A stretch of 64,000 nt of DNA from Acidimicrobiales bacterium (lineage in GTDB: Bacteria > Actinomycetota > Acidimicrobiia > Acidimicrobiales > Aldehydirespiratoraceae). The DNA lies in assembly GCA_033344915.1 (NCBI GenBank), contig JAWPML010000001.1, forward strand, positions 2,538,369 through 2,602,368, read 5' to 3'. This document shows positions 43,688 through 51,817 of this stretch, piece by piece (position 1 is the first letter of the stretch; every line of letters begins with the position of its first letter). The position numbers and the translations under genes were made by a program. The notes beneath the pieces were generated by a model. It searched no databases and was not told the origin of the DNA. It saw only the letters and a program-made list of their open reading frames with translations.

Positions 43688-44448
43688 CAGAGCACCCCCA
43701 GCTCGGCGAGCACGTCGACCACCGCGGCCGCCGCCTCGGGACCCTCGCCGAGGATGACGGTCTCGGACACCTGCTCCTCGGGGCGATGCAGCCTGACCCG
43801 CTGCTGGCCACCGGCAGCCGCGGCGACGTCCAGCGATCGGACCTCGAGCTTCTTCGACGCCAGGCGGCCCTTCATGGTCGGGTAGCGGGGCAGATTGAGC
43901 CCTTCCTTGACGCCGAGAACCGCCGGGCGGGGCAGCTCGTACACCTCGAAGCCACCGTCGATCTCGCGACGGGCCCGCACGGTGTCGCCGTCGAGCTCGA
44001 TGCCCTTGATGCCCTGCACGATCGGGCGACCGAGCGCATGGGCGACCCGGATGCCGACCTGGAAACCGCCGGCATCGGCCGACTCGTTGCCGAAGAGGAT
44101 GAGGTCGAACGGGGCCTCGGCCTCGAGCTCCGTCACCGCGGCCGCGATCGCGGCGGCCGTGCGCTGCGGGTCGTAGGCGGTCCCGTCGGTCGGGATCAGC
44201 ACGCCGTGGTCGGCGCCGACCGACGCGGCGTAGCGCAGCTGCTCCTCGGCCTCACCCGGACCGAGGGTGAGCACGGTGACCTCGCCGCCGTGCTCCTCCT
44301 TGAGCTGGATCGCTCCTTCGACGCCGCACTCCTCGTGCGGGCTCGTGGTGAACCCGAGATGGGCCGCATCCACGTCCATGCCGTCGGCCGTCACGTTGAT
44401 CTTGGCCCCCGGCGCCGGCACCCGTTTCACACAACACAGAATCTTCAC
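43687..44448 (-). CDS. etfB: Electron transfer flavoprotein beta subunit
   Basis: A 253-residue ETF beta subunit, beginning MKILCCVKRVPAPG and carrying the AMP-binding region (GNESADAGGFQVGIRVAHALG) and the family motif PAVLGVKEGLNLPRYPTMKGRLASKK, here split as LPRPAVLGVKEGLNLPRYP and onward. Normal length for the family. It is 93 bases downstream of the second DMGDH-like gene on the same strand; a palindromic hairpin sits in that gap and may moderate read-through. Confidence 0.93.
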   Translation of the reverse strand: MKILCCVKRVPAPGAKINVTADGMDVDAAHLGFTTSPHEECGVEGAIQLKEEHGGEVTVLTLGPGEAEEQLRYAASVGADHGVLIPTDGTAYDPQRTAAAIAAAVTELEAEAPFDLILFGNESADAGGFQVGIRVAHALGRPIVQGIKGIELDGDTVRARREIDGGFEVYELPRPAVLGVKEGLNLPRYPTMKGRLASKKLEVRSLDVAAAAGGQQRVRLHRPEEQVSETVILGEGPEAAAAVVDVLAELGVL

Positions 44449-44460
44449 GTCTCAACAACC

Positions 44461-44521
44461 TTCTCTGGTCATGAAGGAGTCACGAAAGGAGCCGAACGGT
44501 GACCCCTTCGTGACCATAGAT
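44461..44521. repeat. Inverted repeat, copy 3 of the TGACCCCTTCGTGACCATAG family
   Basis: Arms 44461-44483 and 44499-44521 pair at 19 of 23 positions with a 15-base loop. The right arm reads GTGACCCCTTCGTGACCATA and continues into GATCGC, as in copy 2 near 32.19 kb. It lies between the DMGDH-like gene and etfB, both on the minus strand, so it could act as an attenuating terminator or mRNA-stabilising structure. Confidence 0.72.
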
Positions 44522-44541
44522 CGCGGGTGGGGGCGGACAAC

Positions 44542-47079
44542 TCAGGACTTGAGGCGGGTGTCGTCGGGGTCGAAGGCGGAGCCGGTGCCGACGACGGTGC
44601 AGGGGTAGAGCTCGTTCATGTACATCGACTGGAGCTTGGTGCCGGGCTCGGCGAGCTCGTTGGGGACATAGCCCATCAGCAGGTTCTTGCCGAGCGACGG
44701 CGCGTAGCCCGCCGTCGTCACGCGGCTGGCCCGGCCGTGGCTGTCGACGATGCGGTTGCCGTCGAGGTCGAGGATCGGCTCGTTGCCCCCCTGCATGAAA
44801 CGCTCACGACCCTGGCTGTCGACGTTGTCGTCGACGATCAGCGTCACGCACTGCACCTCGGCACCGGCCTCGCGAGCCGCCAGGTAGGCCTCCTTGCCGA
44901 TGAAGTCGGCGGCCTTGACCTTCGGGCGGGCCAGCCCGGCCTCGACCGGGTTGTACTCGCTCTCGAGCTCCGCCCCCATGAGGCGATAGCCCTTCTCGAT
45001 GCGACCGGACAGGCTGTACACGCCGCCGCCGGTGATGCGTAGGCCGTGGTCCTCGCCGGCCGCCATGACCGCGTCGAACACCGAGGGCGCCTGATCCCAC
45101 GGGACGTAGATCTCCCAGCCCGTGTCGCCGACGTAGGAGATGCGGAAGAGGTGGCAGTCGACGCCGGCGATGGCGACCGGCAGGTAGCTGCCGTAGGGCG
45201 AACCCTCCTGGGTCAGGTCGTGGTCGGTCAACTGGCCCAGCACCGCCGGCGCGTTCGGCCCCCACAACCCGAGCGTGCTGATCTGCTTGCTGAGGTTGGT
45301 GAACGTGACCGACCCGTCGTTCGGCATGTGCTTGCGCACCCAGAACTCGTCGCGTCCCCCGTCGAAGACACCGGTGACGATGCGGACCCGGTCCTCGGCC
45401 ATCCGCATCATCGTGAGATCCGAGTGGAAGCCGCCGTCACCCGTGAGCCAGGGCGTGTAGACGGAACGACCGACGGGGACGTCCACCTTGTTGACCGCGA
45501 GATGGTCGGCGAACTCGACGGCGCCGGGGCCTTCGAGGTCGTAGATCTGGAAGGCGCTCAGGTCGATGAGCCCACAGTTCTCCCGCAGGTTCAGGTGCTC
45601 GCCGACCGTGATCGGGCTCCACCAGCGGTTGTCCCACTCGACGGGACGCTCCGCGAGGCCGTAGCGCTCCACGAGGTCGGCGTTGGAGGCGTACCACTGG
45701 GGCCGCTCCCACACCCGGGCCTGGAAGAACTCCGCGCCGAGTGCCTCCTCGCGACTCTTGAAGGGGGCCTCCACGAGATGGCGGCGGTCGGCCCACTGCT
45801 CGGACGGGTGGACGATGCCGTACGTCTTGTTGAACGACTCCTCGGCGCGGGCCCAGATGTGGTCGTCGCTCTTCTCCTCGTCGTAGAAGCGGGCGATGTC
45901 GGCGCCGTGGGCGTCGATCACCCGGGGGTAGCCGTAGTGCATCCACTCGGCGACGACCTGGCCCATGCCCGGGCCCTCCTTGACCCACACCGCGGCGGCC
46001 GACCAGAGGTTCTCGACGTCCGGGATCTCCCCGAGGCACGGCATGCCGTCGGGCGTGAGCGAGAGGAGCCCGTTGATGGCGTACTTGATCTCGGCGTCGC
46101 CGAGCATCTCCATCAGCTCGATCGCGGTCTCCATCTGATCGTCGAAGTCGTCCGGTGTGAACGGCAGCTCGGTGGGTGAGAGCGCAGCCTCCTCGTTCGA
46201 CGGGATCTCGTCGGGGTGGTGCAGGATCGGGCGGTGTCCGTAGCTGCCGACCTCCATCGATCCGGCCGACTGGCGCTCGTAGCAGAAGGTGTCCATGTCG
46301 CGGACGATCGGGTAGCCGATCTCGTTGTTGGTCTCGGCGAGGATGTCCATCGGGCCGACGTCGGCCATCTGGTGCACCGCCGGGACGAGCGGGATGTAGG
46401 TGTCGGCCATGGAGGCGATGCGGTTCGACCACACGCCGCACGCGATCACGACGTGATCGGCCTCGATCGTCCCCTTGTCGGTCTCGACCGCGGTGATCTT
46501 GCGACGACCGTTGGGACGAGGAGTGTCGTCGGTGACGAGATCCAGCACCTCGGTGTTGGCGAACACCTGCAACCCGGCCGTCTCGATGGCCTCCTTGCGC
46601 ATCGTCGTGCCGGTCTCGAGCGAGTCGACGACGCTCACGGTCGGGCAGTAGAAGCCGCCGAGGATGACCTCGTCGTTGATGAACGGCACGAGCTCCTTCA
46701 CCTCGGCCGGGGTGAGAAGGTGCGCCTCGATCCCCCACGCCGTCGCCGAGGTCATGCGGCGTTGGAGCTCGTCCATGCGTTCCTGGGTGCGGGCCACCTC
46801 GATGCCACCGGAGTCGACCGACAGACCGAGGTCGCGGTACTGGTTGGCCGACTGCTCACCGAGCAGCGCCATCTCCTTGTTGTGGTCGACCGGGAAGATG
46901 AAGTTCGACGCGTGGCCGGTGGAGCCCCCGGGGTTCGGCAGCGGCCCCTTGTCCAGTAGGACGAGGTCCGTCCATCCCAGGCGGGCGAGATGGCCGACGA
47001 CACAGTTGCCGACGATGCCGGCGCCGATGACCACGCACGTGGCCTTCTCCGGGAATGCGTTGGTGGGCAGATCGGTCAC
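44542..47079 (-). CDS. Second dimethylglycine/sarcosine dehydrogenase-type flavoprotein with GcvT domain
   Basis: An 845-residue homologue of the enzyme at 14344-16881. FAD domain: CVVIGAGIVGNCVVGHLARLG, then GGSTGHASNF, where His56 aligns with the covalent-FAD histidine although the usual Trp before it is Gly. The GcvT half (~430-845) shows ENCGLIDLSAFQIYDLEGPGA, VYTPWLTGDGGFHSDLTMMRM, SYVGDTGWEIYVP and FIGKEAYL. GTG 47079 is preferred to TTG 47091 because GGAG lies just upstream at the right distance. Likely role: oxidative N-demethylation with folate, donating to the ETF encoded directly downstream. Divergence from the first copy suggests a different methylated substrate. A divergent GntR gene is the probable local regulator. 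Confidence 0.9.
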   Translation of the reverse strand: MTDLPTNAFPEKATCVVIGAGIVGNCVVGHLARLGWTDLVLLDKGPLPNPGGSTGHASNFIFPVDHNKEMALLGEQSANQYRDLGLSVDSGGIEVARTQERMDELQRRMTSATAWGIEAHLLTPAEVKELVPFINDEVILGGFYCPTVSVVDSLETGTTMRKEAIETAGLQVFANTEVLDLVTDDTPRPNGRRKITAVETDKGTIEADHVVIACGVWSNRIASMADTYIPLVPAVHQMADVGPMDILAETNNEIGYPIVRDMDTFCYERQSAGSMEVGSYGHRPILHHPDEIPSNEEAALSPTELPFTPDDFDDQMETAIELMEMLGDAEIKYAINGLLSLTPDGMPCLGEIPDVENLWSAAAVWVKEGPGMGQVVAEWMHYGYPRVIDAHGADIARFYDEEKSDDHIWARAEESFNKTYGIVHPSEQWADRRHLVEAPFKSREEALGAEFFQARVWERPQWYASNADLVERYGLAERPVEWDNRWWSPITVGEHLNLRENCGLIDLSAFQIYDLEGPGAVEFADHLAVNKVDVPVGRSVYTPWLTGDGGFHSDLTMMRMAEDRVRIVTGVFDGGRDEFWVRKHMPNDGSVTFTNLSKQISTLGLWGPNAPAVLGQLTDHDLTQEGSPYGSYLPVAIAGVDCHLFRISYVGDTGWEIYVPWDQAPSVFDAVMAAGEDHGLRITGGGVYSLSGRIEKGYRLMGAELESEYNPVEAGLARPKVKAADFIGKEAYLAAREAGAEVQCVTLIVDDNVDSQGRERFMQGGNEPILDLDGNRIVDSHGRASRVTTAGYAPSLGKNLLMGYVPNELAEPGTKLQSMYMNELYPCTVVGTGSAFDPDDTRLKS

Positions 47080-47098
47080 GGTTGACTCCAACGGCGTG

Positions 47099-47110
47099 GT
47101 GATATATCAC
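47099..47110. promoter_or_regulatory. GTGATATATCAC palindrome in the GntR/DMGDH divergent promoter
   Basis: A perfect 12-base palindrome, with a further TGTATCA half-site a few bases on (47115-47121), in an unusually AT-rich 80-base divergent intergenic region. It is placed to act as the operator of the adjacent GntR regulator and lies about 20 bases before the start of the DMGDH-like gene. No -10/-35 pair is convincing. Confidence 0.6.
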
Positions 47111-47159
47111 TCATGTATCAGACAGCGTAGGACACGACCCCGAGCCGGGCAACCACTTC

Positions 47160-47819
47160 ATGAGTGACCTCACCCTCAGCGAGCAGGCCTACGCCGACCT
47201 CCGCACGATGATCGTGCGACTCGAGCTCGCGCCCGGCGACGTGTTGCGCGAGGACGATCTCCGCGCCCGGCTCGGCATCGGCCGCACCCCCATCCGTGAA
47301 GCGCTCCAGCGGCTCGCCCGAGAGCACTTCGTGACGGTCATCCCCCGGCGCGGCATGTTCGTCGCCGGCATCGACGTGAGCGAACTCTCCATGCTCTTCG
47401 AGACCCGCACCGTGCTCGAGCCGTACGCGGCCCGCCTCGCCGCGGCGCGGGGCACCGACGAGCACTGGACGCGGATGGACGCCGAGCTGAAGGCGACCAC
47501 GAAGGCCAGGGGCGACAACGAACGGCTGATGGCGATCGACCGTCGCTGCCACGAACTCATGTGGCAGGCCGCCGGCAACCGGTTCCTCCTCGACACCCTC
47601 GACACGCTCTACGCCCAGTCGGACCGGCTGTGGCACCTGTACCTCGCCGAGGTGGCCGACATGAGTCACGCGGTGAGCGAGCACCGCACGATCCTCGACG
47701 CCCTCCGCTCGGGCGACGGCGACCGGGTCGCCGACCTCGTCGAGGCGCACGTGCGCTCTTTCGACGGCGACATCCGGGCCGCCGTGACGGAGCGACTCGA
47801 ATCGCCGCTCGCCGGCTGA
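47160..47819 (+). CDS. GntR-family regulator (FCD effector domain)
   Basis: A 219-residue FadR/FCD-type regulator: winged helix at residues ~5-72 (YADLRTMIVRLELAPGDVLRE, RLGIGRTPIREALQRLARE) and a helical FCD domain (~78-210) with metal/ligand-type residues in MAIDRRCHELMW, SHAVSEHRTILDAL and LVEAHVRSF. These regulators bind small carboxylates and control divergent catabolic genes. Divergent position relative to the DMGDH-like gene supports control of that gene, with a palindrome at 47099-47110 as operator. ATG 47160. Confidence 0.9.
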   Translation: MSDLTLSEQAYADLRTMIVRLELAPGDVLREDDLRARLGIGRTPIREALQRLAREHFVTVIPRRGMFVAGIDVSELSMLFETRTVLEPYAARLAAARGTDEHWTRMDAELKATTKARGDNERLMAIDRRCHELMWQAAGNRFLLDTLDTLYAQSDRLWHLYLAEVADMSHAVSEHRTILDALRSGDGDRVADLVEAHVRSFDGDIRAAVTERLESPLAG

Positions 47820-47824
47820 CGCAG

Positions 47825-47861
47825 CGTTCCACATCGCGGAACGCTCCCACATCGTGGAACG
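47825..47861. promoter_or_regulatory. Tandem IclR-type operators (site B1 and B2) before fhs
   Basis: B1 CGTTCCACATCGCGGAACG (47825-47843) is a clear inverted repeat of the GTTCC-N7-GGAAC type. B2 (47843-47861) repeats it 18 bases further with one weak arm (CTCCC instead of GTTCC). They lie 43 bases before the GTG of the formate-THF ligase gene. Two stacked sites about two helical turns apart suggest cooperative binding. Confidence 0.78.
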
Positions 47862-47903
47862 GAAATGCTAGAGTGACGCCCGGTTCATGCCGAAGGGGTC
47901 ACT

Positions 47904-49601
47904 GTGAGCTTTCCGTCCGATCTGGAAATCGCGAACGGCGCGAATCTCGAGCCGCTGAGCGAGATCGCGAAAGCAGCCGGGATCCCCGACGACTGCCTGG
48001 AGCCCTACGGCGTCGGCGCCGCGAAGATCCGGCTCGACGCGATCGAGCGCATGCAGGACCGTCCCCGCGCCAAGTACGTCGTCGTGTCCGCGATCACCCC
48101 GACGCCGCTCGGCGAAGGCAAGACGACCACCACCGTCGGGCTCGGGCAGGCGTTCCGACACATCGGCAGCTCCGCGACGATCGCGATCCGCCAGCCCTCG
48201 ATGGGGCCGACCTTCGGCATCAAGGGCGGCGCAGCCGGCGGCGGCTACAGCCAGGTCGTGCCGATGGAGATGTTCAACCTCCACCTCACGGGTGACATGC
48301 ACGCCGTCACCGCGGCCCACAACCTCTGCTCGGCCCTTCTCGACGCCCACCTCTACCACGGCAACGACGCGGGCTTCGACGTCCACAACATCACCTGGCG
48401 CCGGGTGCTCGACGTCAACGACCGGGCCCTGCGCAACACCGTCATCGGCCTCGGCGGCCGCCTCGACGGCATCCCCCGCGAGACCGGCTTCGACATCACC
48501 GCCGCCTCCGAGGTCATGGCCACCCTCGCCCTGTGCACGTCGCTGCAGGACCTCCGCACCCGACTCGGCCGCATCGTGCTCGGCTACTCGGAGGCCGGCA
48601 CGCCGATCACGGCCGAGGAGATCGGCGCCGCCGGGTCGATGGCCGTCATCTTGAAGGAGGCGATCAAGCCGAACCTGATGCAGACGCTGGAGAACACCCC
48701 TGCGCTGGTCCACACCGGCCCATTCGGCAACATCGCCACCGGCAACTCGTCGATCGTCGCCGATCAGATCGGCATCCACACCAGCGACTTCCTCCTCACC
48801 GAGGCCGGCTTCGGGGCGGACATGGGCGCCGAGCGGTTCTTCAACATCAAGTGCCGCTACTCGGGTCTCACCCCCGACGCCGCGGTACTGGTCGCCACGG
48901 TGCGCGGGCTCAAGGCCCACTCCGGCAACCACCGGATCGTCGCCGGCAAGCCGCTCCCCGATGCGATCCTCGAGCCCAACCCCGACGAGGTGCACGAGGG
49001 CGGGGCCAACCTGCGCAAGCAGCTGGAGAACATGCGGATCCACGGCTGCACGCCGGTCGTGGCGATCAACGTGTTCCCCGACGATCACGACGAGGACATC
49101 GCGGCGATCCACGAGATCGCCGCCGAGTACGGCGCCCGCGCCGCGGTGTCGACCCACTTCTCCGACGGGGGCAAGGGTGCCGCCGAGCTCGCCACCGCCA
49201 TCCAGGACGCGGCCGAGGAGGAGTCGCAGTTCTCGTTCCTCTATCCGGACGACGCATCGCTCAAGGACAAGATCCACGCCGTCGCCACCAAGGTCTACGG
49301 CGCCGACGGCGTGGAGTACACGGCTCAGGCGGACAAGCAGCTGGCGACCTACACCGAGGCCGGCTTCGCCGCGCTGCCGGTCTGCATCGCGAAGCAGCAC
49401 CTCTCCCTGAGTCACGACGCCGCCCTCAAGGGTGCACCGACCGGCTGGACGCTGCCGGTGCGGGAGGTGCGCGCCTCGGTCGGCGCCGGGTTCGTCTACC
49501 CGATCTGCGGCGACATGCGGACCATGCCCGGGCTCGGCCGCACACCGGCCGCCCACGCCATCGACATCGACGCCGATGGCAATGTCGTCAACCTGAGCTG
49601 A
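47904..49601 (+). CDS. fhs: Formate-tetrahydrofolate ligase
   Basis: A 565-residue ligase that makes 10-formyl-THF from formate, THF and ATP. The P-loop TPLGEGKTTT is at residues ~67-76, followed by RQPSMGPTFGIKGGAAGGGYSQ-type sequence, LTGDMHAVTAAHNL, DNH-like HLYHGND and ERFFNIKCRYSG. Normal length for the family (~555-560). GTG 47904 has GAAGGGG upstream. It is followed after 14 bases by the MTHFR-family gene and preceded by tandem IclR-type sites. It couples formate released from demethylation to the folate pool, in competition with the formate dehydrogenase. Confidence 0.95.
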   Translation: MSFPSDLEIANGANLEPLSEIAKAAGIPDDCLEPYGVGAAKIRLDAIERMQDRPRAKYVVVSAITPTPLGEGKTTTTVGLGQAFRHIGSSATIAIRQPSMGPTFGIKGGAAGGGYSQVVPMEMFNLHLTGDMHAVTAAHNLCSALLDAHLYHGNDAGFDVHNITWRRVLDVNDRALRNTVIGLGGRLDGIPRETGFDITAASEVMATLALCTSLQDLRTRLGRIVLGYSEAGTPITAEEIGAAGSMAVILKEAIKPNLMQTLENTPALVHTGPFGNIATGNSSIVADQIGIHTSDFLLTEAGFGADMGAERFFNIKCRYSGLTPDAAVLVATVRGLKAHSGNHRIVAGKPLPDAILEPNPDEVHEGGANLRKQLENMRIHGCTPVVAINVFPDDHDEDIAAIHEIAAEYGARAAVSTHFSDGGKGAAELATAIQDAAEEESQFSFLYPDDASLKDKIHAVATKVYGADGVEYTAQADKQLATYTEAGFAALPVCIAKQHLSLSHDAALKGAPTGWTLPVREVRASVGAGFVYPICGDMRTMPGLGRTPAAHAIDIDADGNVVNLS

Positions 49602-49615
49602 GGAGCCGATCTGCG

Positions 49616-50491
49616 TTGAGCGCCACCGCCTACTCCTTCCGCCGAGGACCTCGGGCGATCACCGACCCGTTCGTCCGCGGCCTGGTCGCGGACATGACCT
49701 ACGAGCTGGTCCCGATGAAGAGCCTCGCCGCCCGGCTCCCGGATCTGCCGGCGAACGCCCGCATCTCCGTGACCGCCTCGCCGGTCAAGAGCCTCGAGGA
49801 GACGCTCGACGTCTGCGCCGAGCTGCTCGACCTCGGCCATCGACCGGTCCCCCACCTCGCGGCGCGCATGGTGGCCGACGCCGACCAGGTGGCGGCGATC
49901 GCGGCCCGCTGCAAGCGACTCGGACTCACCGAGGTCTTCTGCATCGGCGGCGATCGCGAAGAGCCCGGCGCCTACCCGGACGCCATGGCGTTCCTGCGGG
50001 AGCTGCTCGACGTCGCGGCCGGTGACATCACCACGGTCGGCGTCGGGAGCTACCCGGACGGGCACGCCTTCATCCCCGAGGAGGCGCTGCGGGCCGCGCT
50101 CGTCGAGAAGCAGGAGTTGTTCGCGGCGGCCGGCGTCGACGGCCACGCGACGACGCAGATGTGTTTCAGCGCCGACACCATCCGCACCTGGCTCCGGGCC
50201 GAACGCGCCGCCGGCCTCACGCTCCCGGTGCACCTCGGGCTGCCCGGCGTCGTCGATCGCACGAAGCTCATGACGATGGGCATGCGCGTCGGTGTGGGGG
50301 CGTCGCTGCGCTATCTCAAGAAGAACAAGGCCGGGCTCACCCGGCTGTTCGCGTCGCCCGGCTACAACCCGAGCGCACTCGTCGACCCACTCGGTGGTGA
50401 CTTCGAGACGCTGGGGATCGCCGGCCTGCACACGTACACCTTCAACCAGGTGGCCGCCACCCACGAGTGGCAGCGGGCCGTCCTGGGCTGA
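49616..50491 (+). CDS. Methylenetetrahydrofolate reductase-family protein
   Basis: A 291-residue TIM-barrel flavoprotein of the MTHFR superfamily. Segments seen are RISVTASPVKSLEETLDVCAELL, HRPVPHLAARMV, EVFCIGGDREEPG (the GGD-type substrate/FAD motif), TTQMCFSAD and LGLPGVVDRTKL. MTHFR links methylene-THF and methyl-THF; in catabolic settings it may run in the oxidising direction on methyl-THF from corrinoid- or DmdA-type demethylases. TTG 49616 is the best start, 14 bases after the fhs stop with GAGGAG in between. Length is normal for short bacterial MetF-like proteins, and the sequence belongs to a divergent MetF-like group. Confidence 0.85.
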   Translation: MSATAYSFRRGPRAITDPFVRGLVADMTYELVPMKSLAARLPDLPANARISVTASPVKSLEETLDVCAELLDLGHRPVPHLAARMVADADQVAAIAARCKRLGLTEVFCIGGDREEPGAYPDAMAFLRELLDVAAGDITTVGVGSYPDGHAFIPEEALRAALVEKQELFAAAGVDGHATTQMCFSADTIRTWLRAERAAGLTLPVHLGLPGVVDRTKLMTMGMRVGVGASLRYLKKNKAGLTRLFASPGYNPSALVDPLGGDFETLGIAGLHTYTFNQVAATHEWQRAVLG

Positions 50492-50495
50492 CTGC

Positions 50496-51718
50496 TCACC
50501 CTCCGATTGCCGCCACCGCGTCGGCAAGGATCAGGAACGAGCCGGTGACGAGAATCGCGTCGCCGGGGGCGGAGCGCTCGACGGCTCGGTCGACGGCGGC
50601 CGCCGTGGTCGACGCAGCCGCCGCATCCACGCCGTGCCGACGCAGCGCGTCGACGACATCCGCGGCGCGATGACTGCGGGGCGGTGTCGCCCCGCCGAAC
50701 TCGGTGACGATGATCGGGCAGCCGAGGCGGGCGAGCTCCCGTGCGCAGCCGTCGAGATCCTTGCCGGCGCCGAGGGCGAGTACGGCGAGCGCCGGCCACG
50801 CGTCGCCGGGGAGGGCGTCCACGAGCGCGGCGAGCTTGAGCGGGTTGTGGGCGCCGTCGAGCAGGAGCCGCCGTCCCGCGATGTCGCGCCGTTCGCCCCG
50901 CCCGACCGGCGGCGGTCCCAACGGCGCCGGGAGGGTCACCCCGAGCAACTCGCCGAGCGCGTCTGCTGCGACTGCAGCGACCGCGCGACCGTCGCGCACC
51001 CACGAGCCGGCGGGCGCGACCTCGACCAACTCGACACCCGCGGTGTCCGCGCATGTCCGCACCACCGCGGCCGCATCCGGATCGGGTTGGGGGCCGAGCA
51101 CCGCGATCCGCCGCCCCGCGAGCACGGCGGCCTTCTCCCGGGTGATCGCGTCGATCGTCGAGCCGAGCTCGGCCGTGTGGTCGAGGCCGATGGCGGTGAT
51201 CACGGTGATCGTGTCGGGCCGGTCGAGCACCGCGGTCGCATCCAACCGCCCGCCGATCCCGGCCTCGGTGACGAAGACGTCCACCCCGGCGTTGCGGCCG
51301 AGCACCCACGAGAGGGCGGCCGACGCCGCGAAGAACGTGGGCGGGCGGCCGTGTTCGCGCGCCACGATCGTCGCCGCGGCGCGCACCTCGTCGACGGCGA
51401 CCACGAGGTCGGCCGGCGACGCGAAGCCACCGTCGATCGTGAACCGCTCGCGGATGTCGTGGACATGGGGCGACACGTGTGTGGCGACCGAACACCCGCC
51501 GGCCACGATGGCGTCGGTGAGCATCGACGCCACCGTGCCCTTGCCCGCGGTTCCCACGATGTGCACGGCCGGCGCCGAGCGCTGCGGATTCCCCAGTGCC
51601 TCGACGAGCGTGGCGGCCAGCGCCGGCGCCTCGCCCCCGCGGGGCCGGGGAAGGCCCCAGAGCGAGCGCAACCACCCCTCGACTTCGCGCACCCCTTCGG
51701 TAGACTGTTCCGTCATGC
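50496..51718 (-). CDS. folC: Folylpolyglutamate synthase / dihydrofolate synthase
   Basis: A 407-residue Mur-ligase-like enzyme that adds glutamates to folates. It has the P-loop VGTAGKGTVASML (~residues 36-48), the mobile loop SPHVHDIRERF, EAGIGGRLDATAVL, GLDHTAELGSTIDAITREKAAVL-type sequence and LLLDGAHNP near residue 275. ATG 51718 matches the expected beginning, although an in-frame GTG four codons upstream (51731) is possible. The start codon lies inside a GTTCC-N7-GGAAC palindrome, so regulator binding could block folC as well as the divergent dehydrogenase gene. It is convergent with the MTHFR-family gene (4 bases apart), and supplies polyglutamylated folate for all the C1 enzymes here. 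Confidence 0.92.
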
Positions 51719-51726
51719 GGAACGGT
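51708..51726. promoter_or_regulatory. IclR-type operator palindrome, site C (folC/serA divergent region)
   Basis: TGTTCCGTCATGCGGAACG has the same GTTCC-N7-GGAAC arms as sites A and B1. It covers the folC start codon and lies about 92 bases upstream of the divergent SerA-type gene. A further half-site GTTCCA follows at 51727. Binding here could coordinate both genes. Confidence 0.74.
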
Positions 51727-51817
51727 TCCACGATCCAGTACAGATCCCGTCGTCCGCTGGCGCCGATCGACCCCTGCCGCTACCACTGAAGCCGTCCGAA
51801 CGACAGGTGCCCACCCG

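Noticed and set aside
47885-47904. CCGAAGGGGTCAC before fhs as a fourth copy of the TGACCCCTTCG repeat
   Set aside because: Only about 12 bases match and there is no inverted partner; it more simply serves as the ribosome site.
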